A stretch of 64,000 nucleotides of DNA. It comes from Forficula auricularia (Eukaryota; Arthropoda; Insecta; Dermaptera; Forficulidae). A program made the translations under genes and the position numbers. Position 1 is the stretch's first letter, and the number at the start of each line of letters is the position of its first letter. Below, in pieces: positions 34,735 through 46,238 of the stretch. The DNA lies in the NCBI GenBank assembly GCA_024734495.1, contig JALMQS010000089.1, positions 4,416,586 through 4,480,585 of the forward strand, in the 5' to 3' direction. The notes under the pieces were generated by a model. It saw only the letters and a program-made list of their open reading frames with translations. It was not told where the DNA came from and ran no database searches.

Positions 34735-34815
34735 TTTTTGCAGCCGGGCTTGAACCCGGGCCTCCCGCTCCGCAAATAACTACATTATCCCCGCTCTTGT
34801 CTCTATGAATATGGG
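34735..34815 (-). mobile_element. tRNA-derived SINE-like sequence S6
   Basis: Minus strand carries a perfect B box with TPsiC-like arm (GGGTTCAAGCCC, 34746-34757 reversed) and an A-box-like 'ataatgtagtta' upstream. It is not a closed cloverleaf. Confidence 0.45.
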
Positions 34816-34889
34816 AAATTATTGAATATTGACGAAAATTTAGTATTGTGACCAAAATAAACGCGTGGGCTGTTAAATGATTTAAAATG

Positions 34890-35015
34890 AAAGTTAAAAG
34901 TACCCCAGTAGCACAATGTTTCAAACTATATAGGGGATATATATATTCTCGAAAACTATATAGCCACTATATAGTTACTATATAGTTTGAAACATTGTGC
35001 TACTACTAGGGTAGC
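34890..35015. repeat. Short hairpin MITE-like palindrome
   Basis: Inverted arms 'agtagcacaatgtttcaaac' + 'tatatag' are separated by about 45 bp of further TATATAG-rich sequence. Class not assigned. Confidence 0.5.
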
Positions 35016-35262
35016 CTCACTTTAATTTTTAGGTTTTTAAGTGTGGAAATTTTTTAATTCCAACAAAAAATATATTTTATAGTTTTTAGTGCATTTTGAA
35101 ATTAAAATATGTTTTTTATAAAGATTTTTAATATTTTTTGTGAATTTTTAAATTTTTTATTTTTTTTTATTCGTTTTTACCTACATTTTAGTATAGGCTT
35201 AGGTTAGGAAATCGTAAATAAAAGAGTATTAGAAAATGAAAATACTATTTAATTTATATATA

Positions 35263-35673
35263 GGGGGGTCGGATCATGCGCAGATCCAGGGGGGGGGCGA
35301 TGAGGGCGACCGCCCCCCCCCTCAATGCATTGGAGATCAACATTTTTTACATGTTTATTTAATTTTTTTTTTTATAACATTAAATTTTAAAATAATAATT
35401 GGACAATTCGATCGCGACACACTTCCGAGATCAAAAGTAGATCTTATATACCGGCGACCGCCCCCCCCCAAATCAGAGGTCTGGATCCGCGCCTGGGTCG
35501 GATAGGCTAGGCGGTAGCGTATCATCCTGCTAACCAAGTGGACCCGGGTTCGAATCCGACTCGTGGCATTCGGCTAAAATCTGACCCCCGGGGTAGAGAC
35601 AAAATTAAAAAAAAAATATATATTATCATAAATTGGCTTATGGCTAAAAAGGCCGAAAAGCCCAAAAAAAAAC
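35263..35673 (+). mobile_element. tRNA-derived SINE S1a, split by a hAT MITE
   Basis: The 5' G-rich start and GGTCGGAT are followed by the MITE (35275-35495). The tRNA part then resumes with an A box TAGGCTAGGCGG and a B box GGGTTCGAATCC, a body with 'attcggctaaaatctgaccc', and the 3' 'ggccgaaaagccc' plus A tail. It is colinear with S1b at 54475-54657. Flanks ttatatata on both sides suggest a target duplication. Confidence 0.75.
35275..35495. mobile_element. hAT MITE, 221 bp, perfect 8-bp TSD
   Basis: GGTCGGAT abuts both ends (35267-35274 and 35496-35503). The ends are CATGCGCAGATCCAGGG and its inverse CTGGATCCGCGCCTG. Internal runs of G and C reach nine bases. It is inserted in the SINE, so it is younger than that SINE copy. 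The frame at 35236-35505 is an artefact. Confidence 0.85.
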
Positions 35674-35685
35674 TTATATATATCA

Positions 35686-35705
35686 GCTGCGAAGCCCGCC
35701 TTCTT
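35686..35705 (-). mobile_element. Helitron-like 3' terminus fragment
   Basis: Minus strand reads GGCGGGCTTCGCAGCTGA then T, the same end as at 48570-48600. CTGA fits CTRR. Only the terminus remains. Confidence 0.4.
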
Positions 35706-35771
35706 GCTGACCATTAATAATCACCCAGAAATTTGAAATTTGTACTGTTGTACAATTGTTTATTGTTATTG

Positions 35772-35956
35772 TAAAAAATATTTATAACTTTTTGGCAAAA
35801 TTACCTAATTTAAAAACATATTTTGATATTGTTTTTATTCAATATGTTAATCAATTATGTCGCATCTTAATTGATTAATATATTGAATAAAAAAATAATA
35901 TCAAAATATGTTTTTAAATTAGGTAATTTTGCCAAAAAGTTATAAATATTTATTTT
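35772..35956. repeat. AT-rich palindrome, about 90-bp arms
   Basis: 'ttataactttttggcaaaat' and its inverse bracket near-perfect arms centred at about 35863. No ribozyme core is present. Confidence 0.65.
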
Positions 35957-35959
35957 TTT

Positions 35960-37250
35960 CTAAAGTACAAAGTGCTGTACCATTTTGAAAACTCGACTAA
36001 ATGGGCAAATTTTTAAAAACTTGCCATGGTAGTTTACTACACTTTATTTTTAAATTAAAAATGATTCAAAGTTAACTGATAAAATTTTCTTAAAACATAT
36101 GGTAAGTCTGGCAAAAATATTTTTTTCTCCTAAAGTATATTACTTATGGTTTTATTTTGAATTCTGATCAATAGCACTAGTGATGCTGGAATTTTGAAAA
36201 ATTCGTAACACACAATACGGGTTTGTAGTAAAAAATTCTTTCAGTTACCTGAGAGTTCTACTACAGAGTTTACTATAGCTTGAGAAATATTTTTAGCTTA
36301 GAATTCCCACGTCTTTAAAATTAATTAAAATGACCATAATGCAAATTTGACACTTGGGTTCAACTCCTAAAAGAATCCTTTCTGACATCTAAATCAAACT
36401 GCTCCTGTTGTGTCACACTAAGTGAGTTTATTAGAACTCAAGGGTTGGGCCTAACAGGCGAATTAATAGAAAGTGACAAAAAACTGCGTGTGAAATGGAA
36501 ATTTTAAGATTTATATTTTGAGGGCCAACAGGCTTATTTTATAATTAAATATAATTAGTTGATTAAAAAAAAGTGAAATTTTTTAAAATAGTTTCGGATT
36601 ATTTTTTTTCCAGACTGTCTATTTATTTGTCCTGGATTCACTTTCAGCTTGGTAATTAAAAGTATTCCGATAAACGATTGACTTACAAAAAAAGGCAATT
36701 AAATGTTTTATATGCACTTGGGAAAATGATCAAGGTCATGATGATGATGATCGTTAGTTAGTGTCTCGAGTTGCCTTATTAGCCAACCGGTCTGTTTAGA
36801 ATCGAACCGCAACCGAACAATATCCGACCGACGTGGTTCACTTCAATTGTCATTGATTGAACATGACAGAGTTCGAGAATTGGGTTTTCTCCGTTTTTTT
36901 TTTAATATGGTTTTATTTTACTTGGTTTCTCTTTCTGTTTGCCTGTGAATAGAATTTTGTAATCAAATTTTGACCCATTTCTAACAAATCGATTTTCATA
37001 AATTTTTCGCTATGCTCGTTAATCTTTTGATTCAGTTAAAAGCGATATATTAATATTATTTTTAATTTCAAATTCAGGTAAATTTTTAATCGCAGCCAAA
37101 ATAAAATAAAATTGAAATAAAACTTAATTTATATTTTTACCAACGTTTACATCAGCTATGCCCATCATCAAGACGTATCACTGGCCACAAAGTTTTAAAT
37201 GGAATTGAAATTAAAAATAATATTAATATATACCGAGAGGTTCTTTCGTT
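35960..37250. other. No gene seen
   Basis: Mostly unique-looking AT-rich sequence. 36720-36870 is a little more complex (ATG repeats, 'ccgaccgacgtggttc') but has no open frame. A decayed core (TTGATGA...GTAAACGTT, minus) lies at about 37145-37180, and a plus-strand CTGAAGAAGGAGG...GAATT remnant at 37267-37300. Confidence 0.45.
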
Positions 37251-37460
37251 TACCCTTTTAAATCCTGAAGAAGGAGGTATGATCCTTAGAATTGTTAGCA
37301 TTTTTAAGAGAATGAAATTGATATTCTAAAAAATTATTTTATAGAAAAATACTTTTAATTAATTAAATTGAAAGTTTTTGCCGAGAGTAGCAGAATTTTT
37401 ATATATTAAAGGAGACAATAAAAGAGTGTGTCTTCTGCTGGAATTATAAATTTTATTTAT

Positions 37461-37514
37461 TTATAACGAGACTATAGTTTCGAGGGCTTTGACCTCTTCA
37501 TCAGTCTATTACAA
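37461..37514 (-). ncRNA. Type I hammerhead ribozyme (P3 minus arm)
   Basis: CTGATGA (37498-37504), helix II with one mismatch, GAAAC (37477-37481), TATA loop, GTC (37470-37472). Helix I flanks pair as in P4. Confidence 0.75.
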
Positions 37515-37578
37515 TGTATTCACAGGAATTAATTTATGAATTATCATCATCAATCATAAATTAATTCCTGTGAATACA

Positions 37579-37632
37579 TTGTAATAGACTAATGAAGAGG
37601 GCAAAACCCTCGAAACTATAGTCTCGTTATAA
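37579..37632 (+). ncRNA. Hammerhead ribozyme with core mutation (P3 plus arm)
   Basis: Reads CTAATGA (37589-37595) instead of CTGATGA. G5 is an essential core base, so this copy should be inactive. GAAAC-TATA-GTC and helix II are otherwise kept. Confidence 0.7.
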
Positions 37633-37726
37633 ATAAATAAAATTTATAATTCCAGCAGAAGATACTACTCTTTTATTGTCTCCTTTAATTAATTAATTAA
37701 TTAAATTGGCAAGTTCTATTATATAA

Positions 37727-38375
37727 TAATATTCTAATGATCTATTGGTGGAATTTTTTTATCGAGACAACCACCTCTGAATAATTATTTCAATTAACAA
37801 AAAACCCACCAAAAACAACTTATCCGAAGATGAGACCGTGACAGATCGAATTGTCAACACAAAAAACCCCTAACCCGTGAATTTCATCCAAATCGTTAGT
37901 GCTGTTTTCGAGAAACCGATTCTATATAAATATATATATGTTGCAGTAAAATCCCGTTTTTTAGTAAGAACACGTTTAGCTGAATACTTTTATGGCAACT
38001 AGAATTTACTGATGTTGATTGAGTTTGGTTCAAAGGTCTGGAATCTTCATTTTTGATCTTTCATCTCATTTCGTGTATTCATTTTCAAAATTTTTTAAAC
38101 GACAATTTCCAAAATTACATCCTCTACAACTTTTCTTCTAATTTTTAGCATTTTCGTTTAAAAATTTTTGAAAATAAATACACGAAATGAGGCGGAAGGT
38201 AAAAAATGCAGTTTCTAGACCACTGAACCAAACTCAACCAACATCAGCAAACTCTAGTTGCCATAAAGGTATTCAGCGAAACGCGTTTTAACTAGTAAGA
38301 ACGCGTTCTTACTAAAAACGGGTTTTTACTGCAACATATATACAAGAATAGCTCGTTTAATATAATAAGATATAA
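37727..38375 (-). mobile_element. Helitron-like element H3, interrupted
   Basis: Minus-strand match to H1: 'gaattcacgggttagg' and 'gagaaaccgattct', and at about 38345-38375 the TCTTATTATATTAAACGAGC start. A foldback at 37941-38334 splits it within the TATATA tract. Confidence 0.5.
37941..38334. mobile_element. Foldback element nested in H3
   Basis: Long inverted ends TTGCAGTAAAA...CCCGTTTTTTAGTAAGAAC and the reverse, with further pairing ('actagaatttactgatgttg', 'ttcatctcatttcgtgtatt') toward the centre at about 38130. ATAT-rich flanks hide any target duplication. Confidence 0.65.
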
Positions 38376-38496
38376 TAAGATAATATAAAATTTTATCTAT
38401 TCTAGAATTTAATAGAGACAAATATAATTTAAACTTTGTAGCTGATTATTGGGTACTACACGCCGATCACGACGCCTCATTTATGAGACATACGAC

Positions 38497-38684
38497 TAAG
38501 GGCCGGTTGTACTGTATGTCGCAAAGTAAATGCTTTTTACAACTAACAAAGGGTAGATGGTAAATGGAGGGACTGGGATGGCCAATCAGTGCCTGTCATC
38601 TGATTGGCCATCCCAGTCCTCCATTATCATCTACCCTTTGTTAGTTGTAAAAAGCATTTACTTGCTACATACAACCGGCCCTTA
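38497..38684. mobile_element. GGGCCGGTTGT-type palindromic MITE
   Basis: Near-perfect inverted arms of about 85 bp begin GGGCCGGTTGTA and centre at about 38590 on 'ccaatcag'. TAA/TTA at the edges would fit the TWA site of PIF/Harbinger elements. Its ends also occur at 3076-3144. Confidence 0.6.
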
Positions 38685-38730
38685 GAAGAAGAAAAGATTG
38701 GGTACTTGGACTTGAAATAGTTATATTTAC

Positions 38731-38781
38731 AATATGTTGCTACGTTTCGCACTATATTTTTCTGCTTCCTCAGGCAATATT
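38731..38781 (-). ncRNA. Hammerhead ribozyme candidate with CTGAGGA core
   Basis: Minus strand: CTGAGGA (38767-38773; N=G), extra A, a 3-bp GCA/TGC helix II with an 11-nt loop, GAAAC (38744-38748) and GTA (38741-38743). Helix I pairs 38774-38781 with 38731-38740: eight pairs with a 2-nt bulge. There is no helix III loop. Helix II is short, so activity is uncertain. Confidence 0.55.
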
Positions 38782-38789
38782 TGAACTTA

Positions 38790-40265
38790 ACCTCCTCGTA
38801 AAAAATAGTATATCAAAGCGCGCAGCGTGCTCAGGCCAAGTTCGAGCGTTGGCTTGGCCATTCACGCTATTTACACGAACCATTTCGAGCCAACTTCGAC
38901 CCCCCTGCAGCTCCGAACCCATTTAAGATACAAAGCTGAAATTATTCACACATAATTAGGTAATCCATCTTGAAGAGAGTACCAAATTTCAATAATATAG
39001 CTTAAATAGATTCTAAGATATTAACCTGAGAAAATAGCTAATTTTGGAACTCACTCACTGACAGGTCATCAAAACCTATAGGGTACTTCCAATCATTCCA
39101 GCATCATCAAATTTCGCCTGCTATTAGAGTTTGGGACACAAAAAAAGGAAAAATTCCATAAATCCAAACTTTCTATCTTTCAACTCCTTCAAAATGGGGG
39201 GGGGGGGTCAAAAATGAAAATTCTAGCCCGTTGGACCAAACTCAACCAAATTTTGTATACATATTCTTGGGCCCCAAAAGGCTAGAAATGCAAAATCTAA
39301 CCACCCAAAATGGAGAGGAGGTCAAAAATGAAAATTCTGGGAATGAAATTTCACATACCGCTTTAAAAAACTTTCCCTAATTGATCTTTGGAGTCCAAAT
39401 AAACTTTTGCGAGAAATGCATAGCGAATCACAGAATTTAGTTTGATATTGAAATTAAAAAAATTATATCTATATTAAAAGAAAATCAGTTTCTCACATAA
39501 TATAGAGATAGAGAGATTCTATAAAAATATCATTATTTATTTATTATGAGAATCGATTCTAAACATAAAGAATCACCATTTATACTTCAAAATGAATAGA
39601 ATGTTTGTTTGCAATTAATAAACTGCATTTCTGGGTAATAATTTTACTATCTATCTAAAACCGTTGTCTCACAAAAAAACTTGCCAAATTACTAAAATTT
39701 GGCGAAAAAGTTTTCCCTTTTTCACTCAATCTTACTCTTGAATTTAATTAGAATTCTATTTAAAGTAAAATTTAATCAAAAATAAAAAAATTAAATTATT
39801 ATTAAATATTATATATTTTTATTGAATTCCTACTAAAAATCCGTAGATAAATTAAAAAATAAATAAATAAAGTGAAACATATATTCACTGATAACAAGTG
39901 GTGATGAATTTAAAAATCCTATCAAGCGGAGTTCTGTTGAAAATATCTTAAAAAATCCTATCGAAGATTTTAAAGTACTTTGTATATTGAAGCCCCGTTT
40001 ACAAAGTCTCCTCACAATATGCCTCCCCTTATTAACTTTATAAGCCCTTGATTTAGGTATCTATAAAAATTATTGAAATTAACTTTTGGTGTAATTTCGA
40101 GCAAAATTATTTAGATTGCTATAAAATAATTAACAATATTCAAGGAATAATGATTTCTTTTACTTTTCTAAGTGAAAAATATATAATAATAATTTAGTAT
40201 TATATCACTCTGCTATAAGATTTAATATGGATACGAGTGATCTATATTATATCTCATAGAAGGAA
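38790..40265. other. No gene seen; fragments of the E internal unit
   Basis: 39180-39345 holds about one and a half copies of the E internal unit (G-run, 'accaaactcaaccaaatttt'). The rest is AT-rich. The frame at 39833-40015 has no domain. Confidence 0.5.
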
Positions 40266-40270
40266 TAGCA

Positions 40271-40493
40271 GGGAATTGGATAAATTAAAACACAGAGGTT
40301 TTATTAAGTGCGTCAGACGAAACGTTAATTTATTTTCACTTCCTCAGTGGTTCATTTGATCACTCTTTGCCAAAAACTGTTTTTAAAAAAAGTGATAAAA
40401 TGAGCCACTGAAGAAGTTAAAATAAATTGACGTTTCGTCTGGCTCACTTAATAAAACCTCTGTGTTTTAATTTATCCAATTCTCTGTGACTTC
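40271..40493. repeat. Inverted repeat with CTGAGGA/CTGAAGA and inverted GAAAC
   Basis: Arms of about 95 bp around a spacer at about 40380. Each arm has CTGANGA but is followed by ACGTTTCGTC, so GAAAC lies on the opposite strand. It resembles the HHR-bearing families in layout but cannot fold as a hammerhead. Confidence 0.6.
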
Positions 40494-40539
40494 TTCTATA
40501 GTATGAATATTGAATTTGAATTTTTATTTAAATCAAACA

Positions 40540-40740
40540 TAATTAATTATAATTATTTATTAAACACGAACAAATAAATAATACAATATAACTATGTAGT
40601 AATTAAATATAATTATTTATTGAAAACAAACAAATAAATAGTACAATATAACTGTGTAGTTTTATTTTATTATTTGTTCGTGTTCAATAAATAATTATAA
40701 TTAATTATATGCAATTTAAATAAAAATTTAAAGCTTCAAC
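40540..40740. repeat. F-family end copies, inverted
   Basis: 'aattataattatttatt.aacacgaacaaataa' occurs in both orientations here. It matches the outer end of palindrome F but lacks the HHR-like part. Confidence 0.5.
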
Positions 40741-41314
40741 AGCTTCAGTACTACTAGGTAAGATTTCTCAAAAATGAAATAAAAAATTGCTTATAATTAT
40801 ATTTTTATTTTATTTTCGGAAAATGTAATCTAGTAAAAAAATAAATATGGAGGGCTAAATGCAAAATATTTAAGTTTCAGGAAACTTTCCACAAACTTTA
40901 ATGATTAGAAATTTGACAGTGTTGAGCCAGAAAGTTGACATTTTGACAGAGACGTGCAGTTCATTGATCCAAAAATGTGTGTCAAATTGCAGTTCATTAG
41001 CTTAAAATCTTCCTTAGCAACCAAGAGTTGTTTTTTTATCCTTTTTTAATTAATACTAAGTCAAGTGATATCTGCACTCTATGTAGAATTTCAATATACA
41101 TTTAAGAATCAAATTTCAGTATCTTAAATATTTTTCTAGTCTTATGAATTTTAATTATTGAGTATCCGTTTGTCTATTTTCGTTCCTAATAACAAAATAT
41201 GAACATCCAACATGTTACCATACTCCTGCCCTCATTTCTAGTTAAGTCACATAGTTCGATTTTTTTGATAATCTGCAATTATGAAGCTAGTCAGACTAAA
41301 ATCTAATATTCTAA

Positions 41315-42134
41315 GAGCTAAAAACCATTTTGGAAGCTGATTTCAGAATCCAAACAACATATCCCATACTGTAGTGTGATCAGCACACACCCCGAAAGTC
41401 AAATTTTTACTCGCCAAATCGAGTCGTTTTTAGGGGTAATCAACCCCTGAAGATGTCAAAAAATACCTCATTTATTACATATAACGCCTAAGCTGTTTAC
41501 TCTACGGCAAATTCCATTAGAAGTAAAATTGTAGAGGATGTAATTTTAGACAATAAAAAAAATAATTGAAAATAACCACCCGAAATGGGGTGGAGGGGGG
41601 TCAAAAATGAAAATTCTAGGCCTTTCGATCAAACTCAACCAAATTTTGTATACCTAATCAGTGGACCTCCAAAAGGATATAAAATGGAGAGGAGGGTCAA
41701 AAAATGAAAATCTAGGCCCTTGTACCAAACTTAACTTAGTTTTTGCATATCTAGCCTTCTGGGGGTCCACAGAATATGTATACAAAATTTAATTGAGTTG
41801 GGTCGAAAGGGCTAGAATTTTCATTTTTGACCCTCCCCACCATTTTGGGTGGTTATTTTTTTACAAATTTTTTTTAAACAAAAATGTCAAAAATTACATC
41901 CTCTACAATTTTGCTTCTAATGGAATTTGCCGTAGAGTAAACAGTTTAGTAGTTATATGTAATCAATTAGCAGATTTTACGGTATTTTTTGACATCTTCA
42001 GGGGTCGATTAACCCTAAAAAAGACTCGATTTGGCGAGCAAGAATTTGATTTTCGGGGTGTGTGCTGATCACATTACAGCATGGGATATGTTATTTGGGT
42101 TTTGAAATCAGCTTCCAAATTGGTTAGTAGCTCT
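41315..42134. repeat. 820-bp palindrome with E-unit-like inner arms
   Basis: Arms of about 370 bp: outer 'ttggaagctgatttcaga', 'catatcccat', 'tgatcagcacacaccccgaa'; inner 'gaggatgtaatttt' and the E-type 'caaactcaaccaaattttgtata'. Centre at about 41725. No coding region; the frame at 41793-42068 is a shadow. Confidence 0.65.
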
Positions 42135-42655
42135 CCAAACAAAAACTTTTTGGTACCAAAATGAATTTTCTAGTCTTTCGTTTTCGAGTTATTGTGATTA
42201 ACGGATTTTAGAGAGATTGACAGATACACAGACAGATAAAGAAATCAAAATTTAAATTAATTTTCTTCTAGTTATAGACATTTTTCTAAATATGATAAGG
42301 AAAAAAAATATTTGAAAACTTAAGAGCTAAAATTAATTAGGATAACAGATGAACAAGACCAGAATCCATTCTATTAAAATGTATATTGGGTATACTTAAA
42401 TTGTTTATCAACTGAATGTGTTATTTGTGACTGAAGCTATTGCTAATCGAGGAGACTTTAACGGGCGGAAGGAAGGCAAAACGTCGTGTTACTTACAACG
42501 GATGAGGACAATTCCATCTGAACGTTCATCACAACCGGCCACAAGCATGATCCTCTATCTCTCACTTGGGTGTTAATTAATCCAATCCACCGCATAACCC
42601 ACTCACTCACTCACTCACTGTTCACTGCCACTACTGAATTCTTTCTTTTTAATAG

Positions 42656-42837
42656 AACATCGAAACGATGCTCGTTCCTCGCGGTTGGCACTGACCCGGT
42701 TCGAGTCTCGGCCAGGACTGGCCCAGCTGACTGACTGGTTCTCTGAGCAGATAGACCCTCCTTCCCCCTCACGAACAATTATTAGCTCGGAGCCGAGGCA
42801 AAAGGGAACTAACTCACAGGCAGCTGAGGAAGGAAAG
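42656..42837 (+). other. Candidate spliced exon (182 bp)
   Basis: A strong acceptor (ttctttctttttaatag ending 42655) opens a GC-richer segment. One frame stays open for 60 codons to a donor at 42838 (GGAAAG|GTAAAC) and then stops at TAA soon after, inside the presumed intron. It reads SSRLALTRFESRPG, TDWFSEQIDPPSPSRT and SSEPRQKGTNSQ. No family recognised. A B-box-like CGGTTCGAGTCTC (42699-42711) means a SINE-derived origin is possible. The minus frame over the same place (42615-42881) is the alternative. Confidence 0.3.
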
Positions 42838-43199
42838 GTAAACCGGCAAAGGTAACAAAAAGACTTGGAATAAAAATACAATTAATCAAATCGAATGAAA
42901 ATTTTCTCCTAATCAGACTTTAATAATAATCCTATTAAGTACTGATAAGAATATTAAATAATTTTAAAATATTTTATTTTTCATATTAAAGCAGCCAGAA
43001 GCGAGAGTGGCTTGCAATCCTATGCCAACGTTTGAGCTTAAATTAAAACATCCCTTGGTGATTAGGGGGATTAAAATAAAAATTACAAGATAACATGATT
43101 AATAGGAATTCAAAACCCCTATTCAAGGACACACCTTAGTAAACTTTTTTCACATGTCGCCAAAACAAATTATTTTATAGCAACCAATATAATTTCCCT

Positions 43200-43765
43200 C
43201 GAATATATAGTCCAGTCAAATTGTGTTTTTATCAGGAAGGTTTTGGGGTAGTTATGATTTTTTGCATATATATGTTTTTTGGGGCGTTAAATCCAAATCT
43301 GAGGTCTCCCACCAAAATTTCGTGACGCAACATTGTAGAAAATGGGGAAAAAAGGTGAACATTTTTATTTTTTGTTTTTCTCTTATAACTCGAAAAATAT
43401 TAACTTTTCGTAAATAACCTTCCTATTCAAAATTAAAGTTCATAAATTTTTCTACAAATTTGATTATTTAGGGTTTTTTCTCCGACCAACCGTTCGGACT
43501 CAAGCGCAAAATCCGAAAGACCTCGGCAGCCCCCCCGGATCATCCAAAAACTTGCACTATTTTCGAGATGTTCCCAATTAAACCATAAGGGGTACGTTTT
43601 CGACAAAGGCCACTCTATACATTTTTAAACTAGATTAAATTTGATACAATTCAAACAAATCTTAATTGGATAAATGGTAATCAGTGCCGCAATGAAGTTG
43701 AAGTTTTGAAAAATTGCAATTTTTTGCAAAAAATCGCAATTTTTCCTTCATAAAATGTACCACTT
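43200..43765 (+). repeat. Repeat C, second copy
   Basis: Colinear with 28400-29000 for about 550 bp ('ttttttgcatatatatgttttttgg', 'ctcccaccaaaatttcgtgacgc', 'aacttttcgtaaataacc'), then diverges. It ends at the start of A3. Confidence 0.55.
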
Positions 43766-45452
43766 TTTTACTTTATCCAATGCAAAGCATGGGTAAAGTA
43801 TTGCAATCGCTCTCGGGGCAAGCGTGGCTTCAAAGGGTCCTCAGGTAAAGACTACGGAACCCATGGACTAAATTAAAGTCACAAATTGTAGTATTCAATT
43901 AGGTTGAATTTTAGCACGTGACGGTTTTGCCAAAAATTACATGGGGTCTCGTCGAGAGGCCAAAAAGGGCGATTTTTTCATTTAGTGCGTGCGGATGTAT
44001 GTATGTATGGATGGATGTATGTTATCGTTTTTTTGGCCCACGATTTTTTCCACACCGTTGCACCGATTGAAATGAAATTGAAAACCTACCATTAGTTTAA
44101 CAAAATGAAGCGCTGATTAGATTTTGGTACATATCGACCCACAAACATTAGTACTTTATTTCAGTACTTTTTTAGTTTTTTCTAAATATCTTGAAAATGA
44201 CTTAACCAATTTTGATGAAATTTAATATCCTAATTAAGTACCTTGGGGACCACAAAAAAGGATAAATAAAGTTTTTAGTAAAATTATATTTTAAAGTACT
44301 TTACTCTAGAGTAAGAGAGTACTTTTTAATTTTTTAAATTCTTTAAAATTTATTCATTTGAACCTTTTAATATAGCTCATTTAGCCTTGCTTAAATAAGA
44401 ATGGATAGGCTTCTCTCTGTGAAATGCTAAAAATTTGGGAGGAAATTTTATAAGTAACCATAGCAACTGCGTTGTTTTCTTATCCCTTACCTTTGCAGAA
44501 GACATAGAGGAATCGACTTTAAACCAAAAATAGCGATTGATTCTCATCAAATACTTGAGGAATAACCATTCTATATTGGATTTTTGACGTTTCGGTTTTT
44601 ATTGGTAACCATTGCTGAAGACATAGAGGAATCGACTTTAATCCAAAAATAGCGATTGATTCTCATCTAGTACTTGAGGAATAACCATTCTATATTGGAT
44701 TTTTGACGTTTCGGTTTTTATTGGTCACCATTTCTGAAGACATAGAGGAATCGACTTTAAACCAAAAATAGCGATTGAGTCTCATCAAATACTTGAGAAA
44801 TAACCATTCTATATTGGATTTTTGACGTTTCGGTTTTAATTGGTAACCATTGCTGAAGACATAGAGGTATCGACTTTAAACCAAAAATAGCGATTGATTC
44901 TCATCTAGTACTTGAGGAATAACCATTTTATATTGGATTTTTGAGGTTTCGGTTTTTATTGATAACCATTGCTGAAGACATGGAGGAATCGACTTAAAAT
45001 CAAAAATAGCCATCGATTCTCATCTAATACTTGAGGAATAACAATTCTACATTAGGTTTTTGACGTTTCGATTATTATTGGTAACCAGTGCTGAAGACAT
45101 GGAGGAATCGACTTAAAATCATGCTTGAGTTGTTTGCCATAAAAGAATTTAGTCTTTTTGATTTTAAGTCTATTCTTCCACGTTTTCAGTAGAGGTTGCC
45201 ATTAATAGTCAAAACATCAAAAATGGAATGCAATAAGGTTATTCCTCTAGTATTAGATAAGAATCGATCGTTATTTTTGATTTTTAAGTCGATTCCTCCA
45301 TGCCTTCAGCAATGGTTACCAATAATAATCGAAACGTCAAAAACCTAATGTAGAATTGTTATTCCTCAAGTATTAGATGAGAATCGATGGCTATTTTTGA
45401 TTTTAAGTCGATTCCTCCATGTCTTCAGCAATGGTTACCAATAAAAACCGAA

Positions 45453-46238
45453 TTTTTTTTTTTTTTTTTTTTTAATGCAATCGAATGCAAGAAGGGGTGC
45501 ACCAGTAAAGATGTAGCCCCTATGGATCTCGAAAGACCCTTGCATTACCGAAGAGAAGGAAAGTTGTTTAAGTGAGAGGGTGTAGACGTAGGTGTCTATG
45601 CACCCTGGTTTTGAAGGTTTGAAGATCATAGGTGCTGGGAAAGATAGAGGCTGGGAGAGAGTTCCAGTTCCTTGAAGTCATGGGGATATATGAATTCGCG
45701 AATGAAGTGGTCCGGCACTTTTCTAATTTGACCGCGAAAGAGTGTTGGGAGTCGGCAAAACGTGTGCTGCGTGCAAAGCATGCTTTGGGGGAATTATTGA
45801 TTTTATCTCATCAGAGCACCTGCCGTGATAGTATCTATAGAAAAGGGAAAGGGCGGAGACATCTCTTCGATGAGCCAGCGAGTCGAGGGAGTCGGTGAGG
45901 GTAGAATCGTCAATTAGCCTGACGGCTCGTTTCTGAATTGCATCAAGGGTAGCAAGAGAATATTTTGAGGCTCCTCTCCACAGATGAGAGCCGTATTCGA
46001 GATAGGGGCGGATTTGGGCCTTGTAGATGGTGAGAAGTTGTGGGGGTTTGTAAAATCGCTTGGACCTGAATAAGAAGCCAATCTTCCTTGCTGCAGATTT
46101 CGCCACAGAGGAGATGTGTTCATTCCAAGACAGGTCAGATGCGACAGAGACGCCCAACATGGATAGGCTGTCACACATTTTCAGGGTATTCGAATCGAAG
46201 TGAATATCAGGGAAATCTCTATTTTCGCGCCTAGAAAT
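45453..46238 (-). mobile_element. LINE 3' fragment, copy 1 (poly-A, 5'-truncated)
   Basis: On the minus strand it starts at 46238 (ATTTCTAGGCGCG) and ends with a run of about 22 A at 45453-45474. It is inserted in the inverted array of A3. It shares its exact 5' boundary with copy 2. Confidence 0.8.
45650..46232 (-). pseudogene. Jockey/RTE-like reverse transcriptase, C-terminal part, copy 1
   Basis: Open for about 170 codons from about 46232 to 45723. LSMLGVSVASDLSWNEHI is the RT palm/thumb junction motif. KSAARKIGFLFRSKRFYKPP, IYKAQIRPYLEYGSHLW and LDAIQKRAVRLI follow in the order usual for jockey/RTE-clade proteins. The final domain (SRNWNSLPASIFP in copy 2) is reached only through a frameshift near 45790-45720. 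The catalytic YADD region and the endonuclease are absent, so it is dead. The intact protein would copy element RNA into DNA at a nicked target. Confidence 0.8.

Larger units (their letters stand above)
37373..37686 (+). mobile_element. P3: HHR-bearing palindromic element
   Basis: Extension, two arms with one ribozyme each on opposite strands, and a central spacer with 'attaattcctgtgaatacattg' inverted. AATTAA-rich sequence on both sides makes the target duplication ambiguous. Confidence 0.8.

Noticed and set aside
40271..40493. CTGAGGA/CTGAAGA next to ACGTTTCGTC in an inverted repeat, first taken as a hammerhead
   Set aside because: GAAAC is on the opposite strand from CTGANGA in both arms, so the core cannot form.
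42600..42620. (ACTC)n run as a regulatory element
   Set aside because: A simple microsatellite; nothing links it to a promoter.
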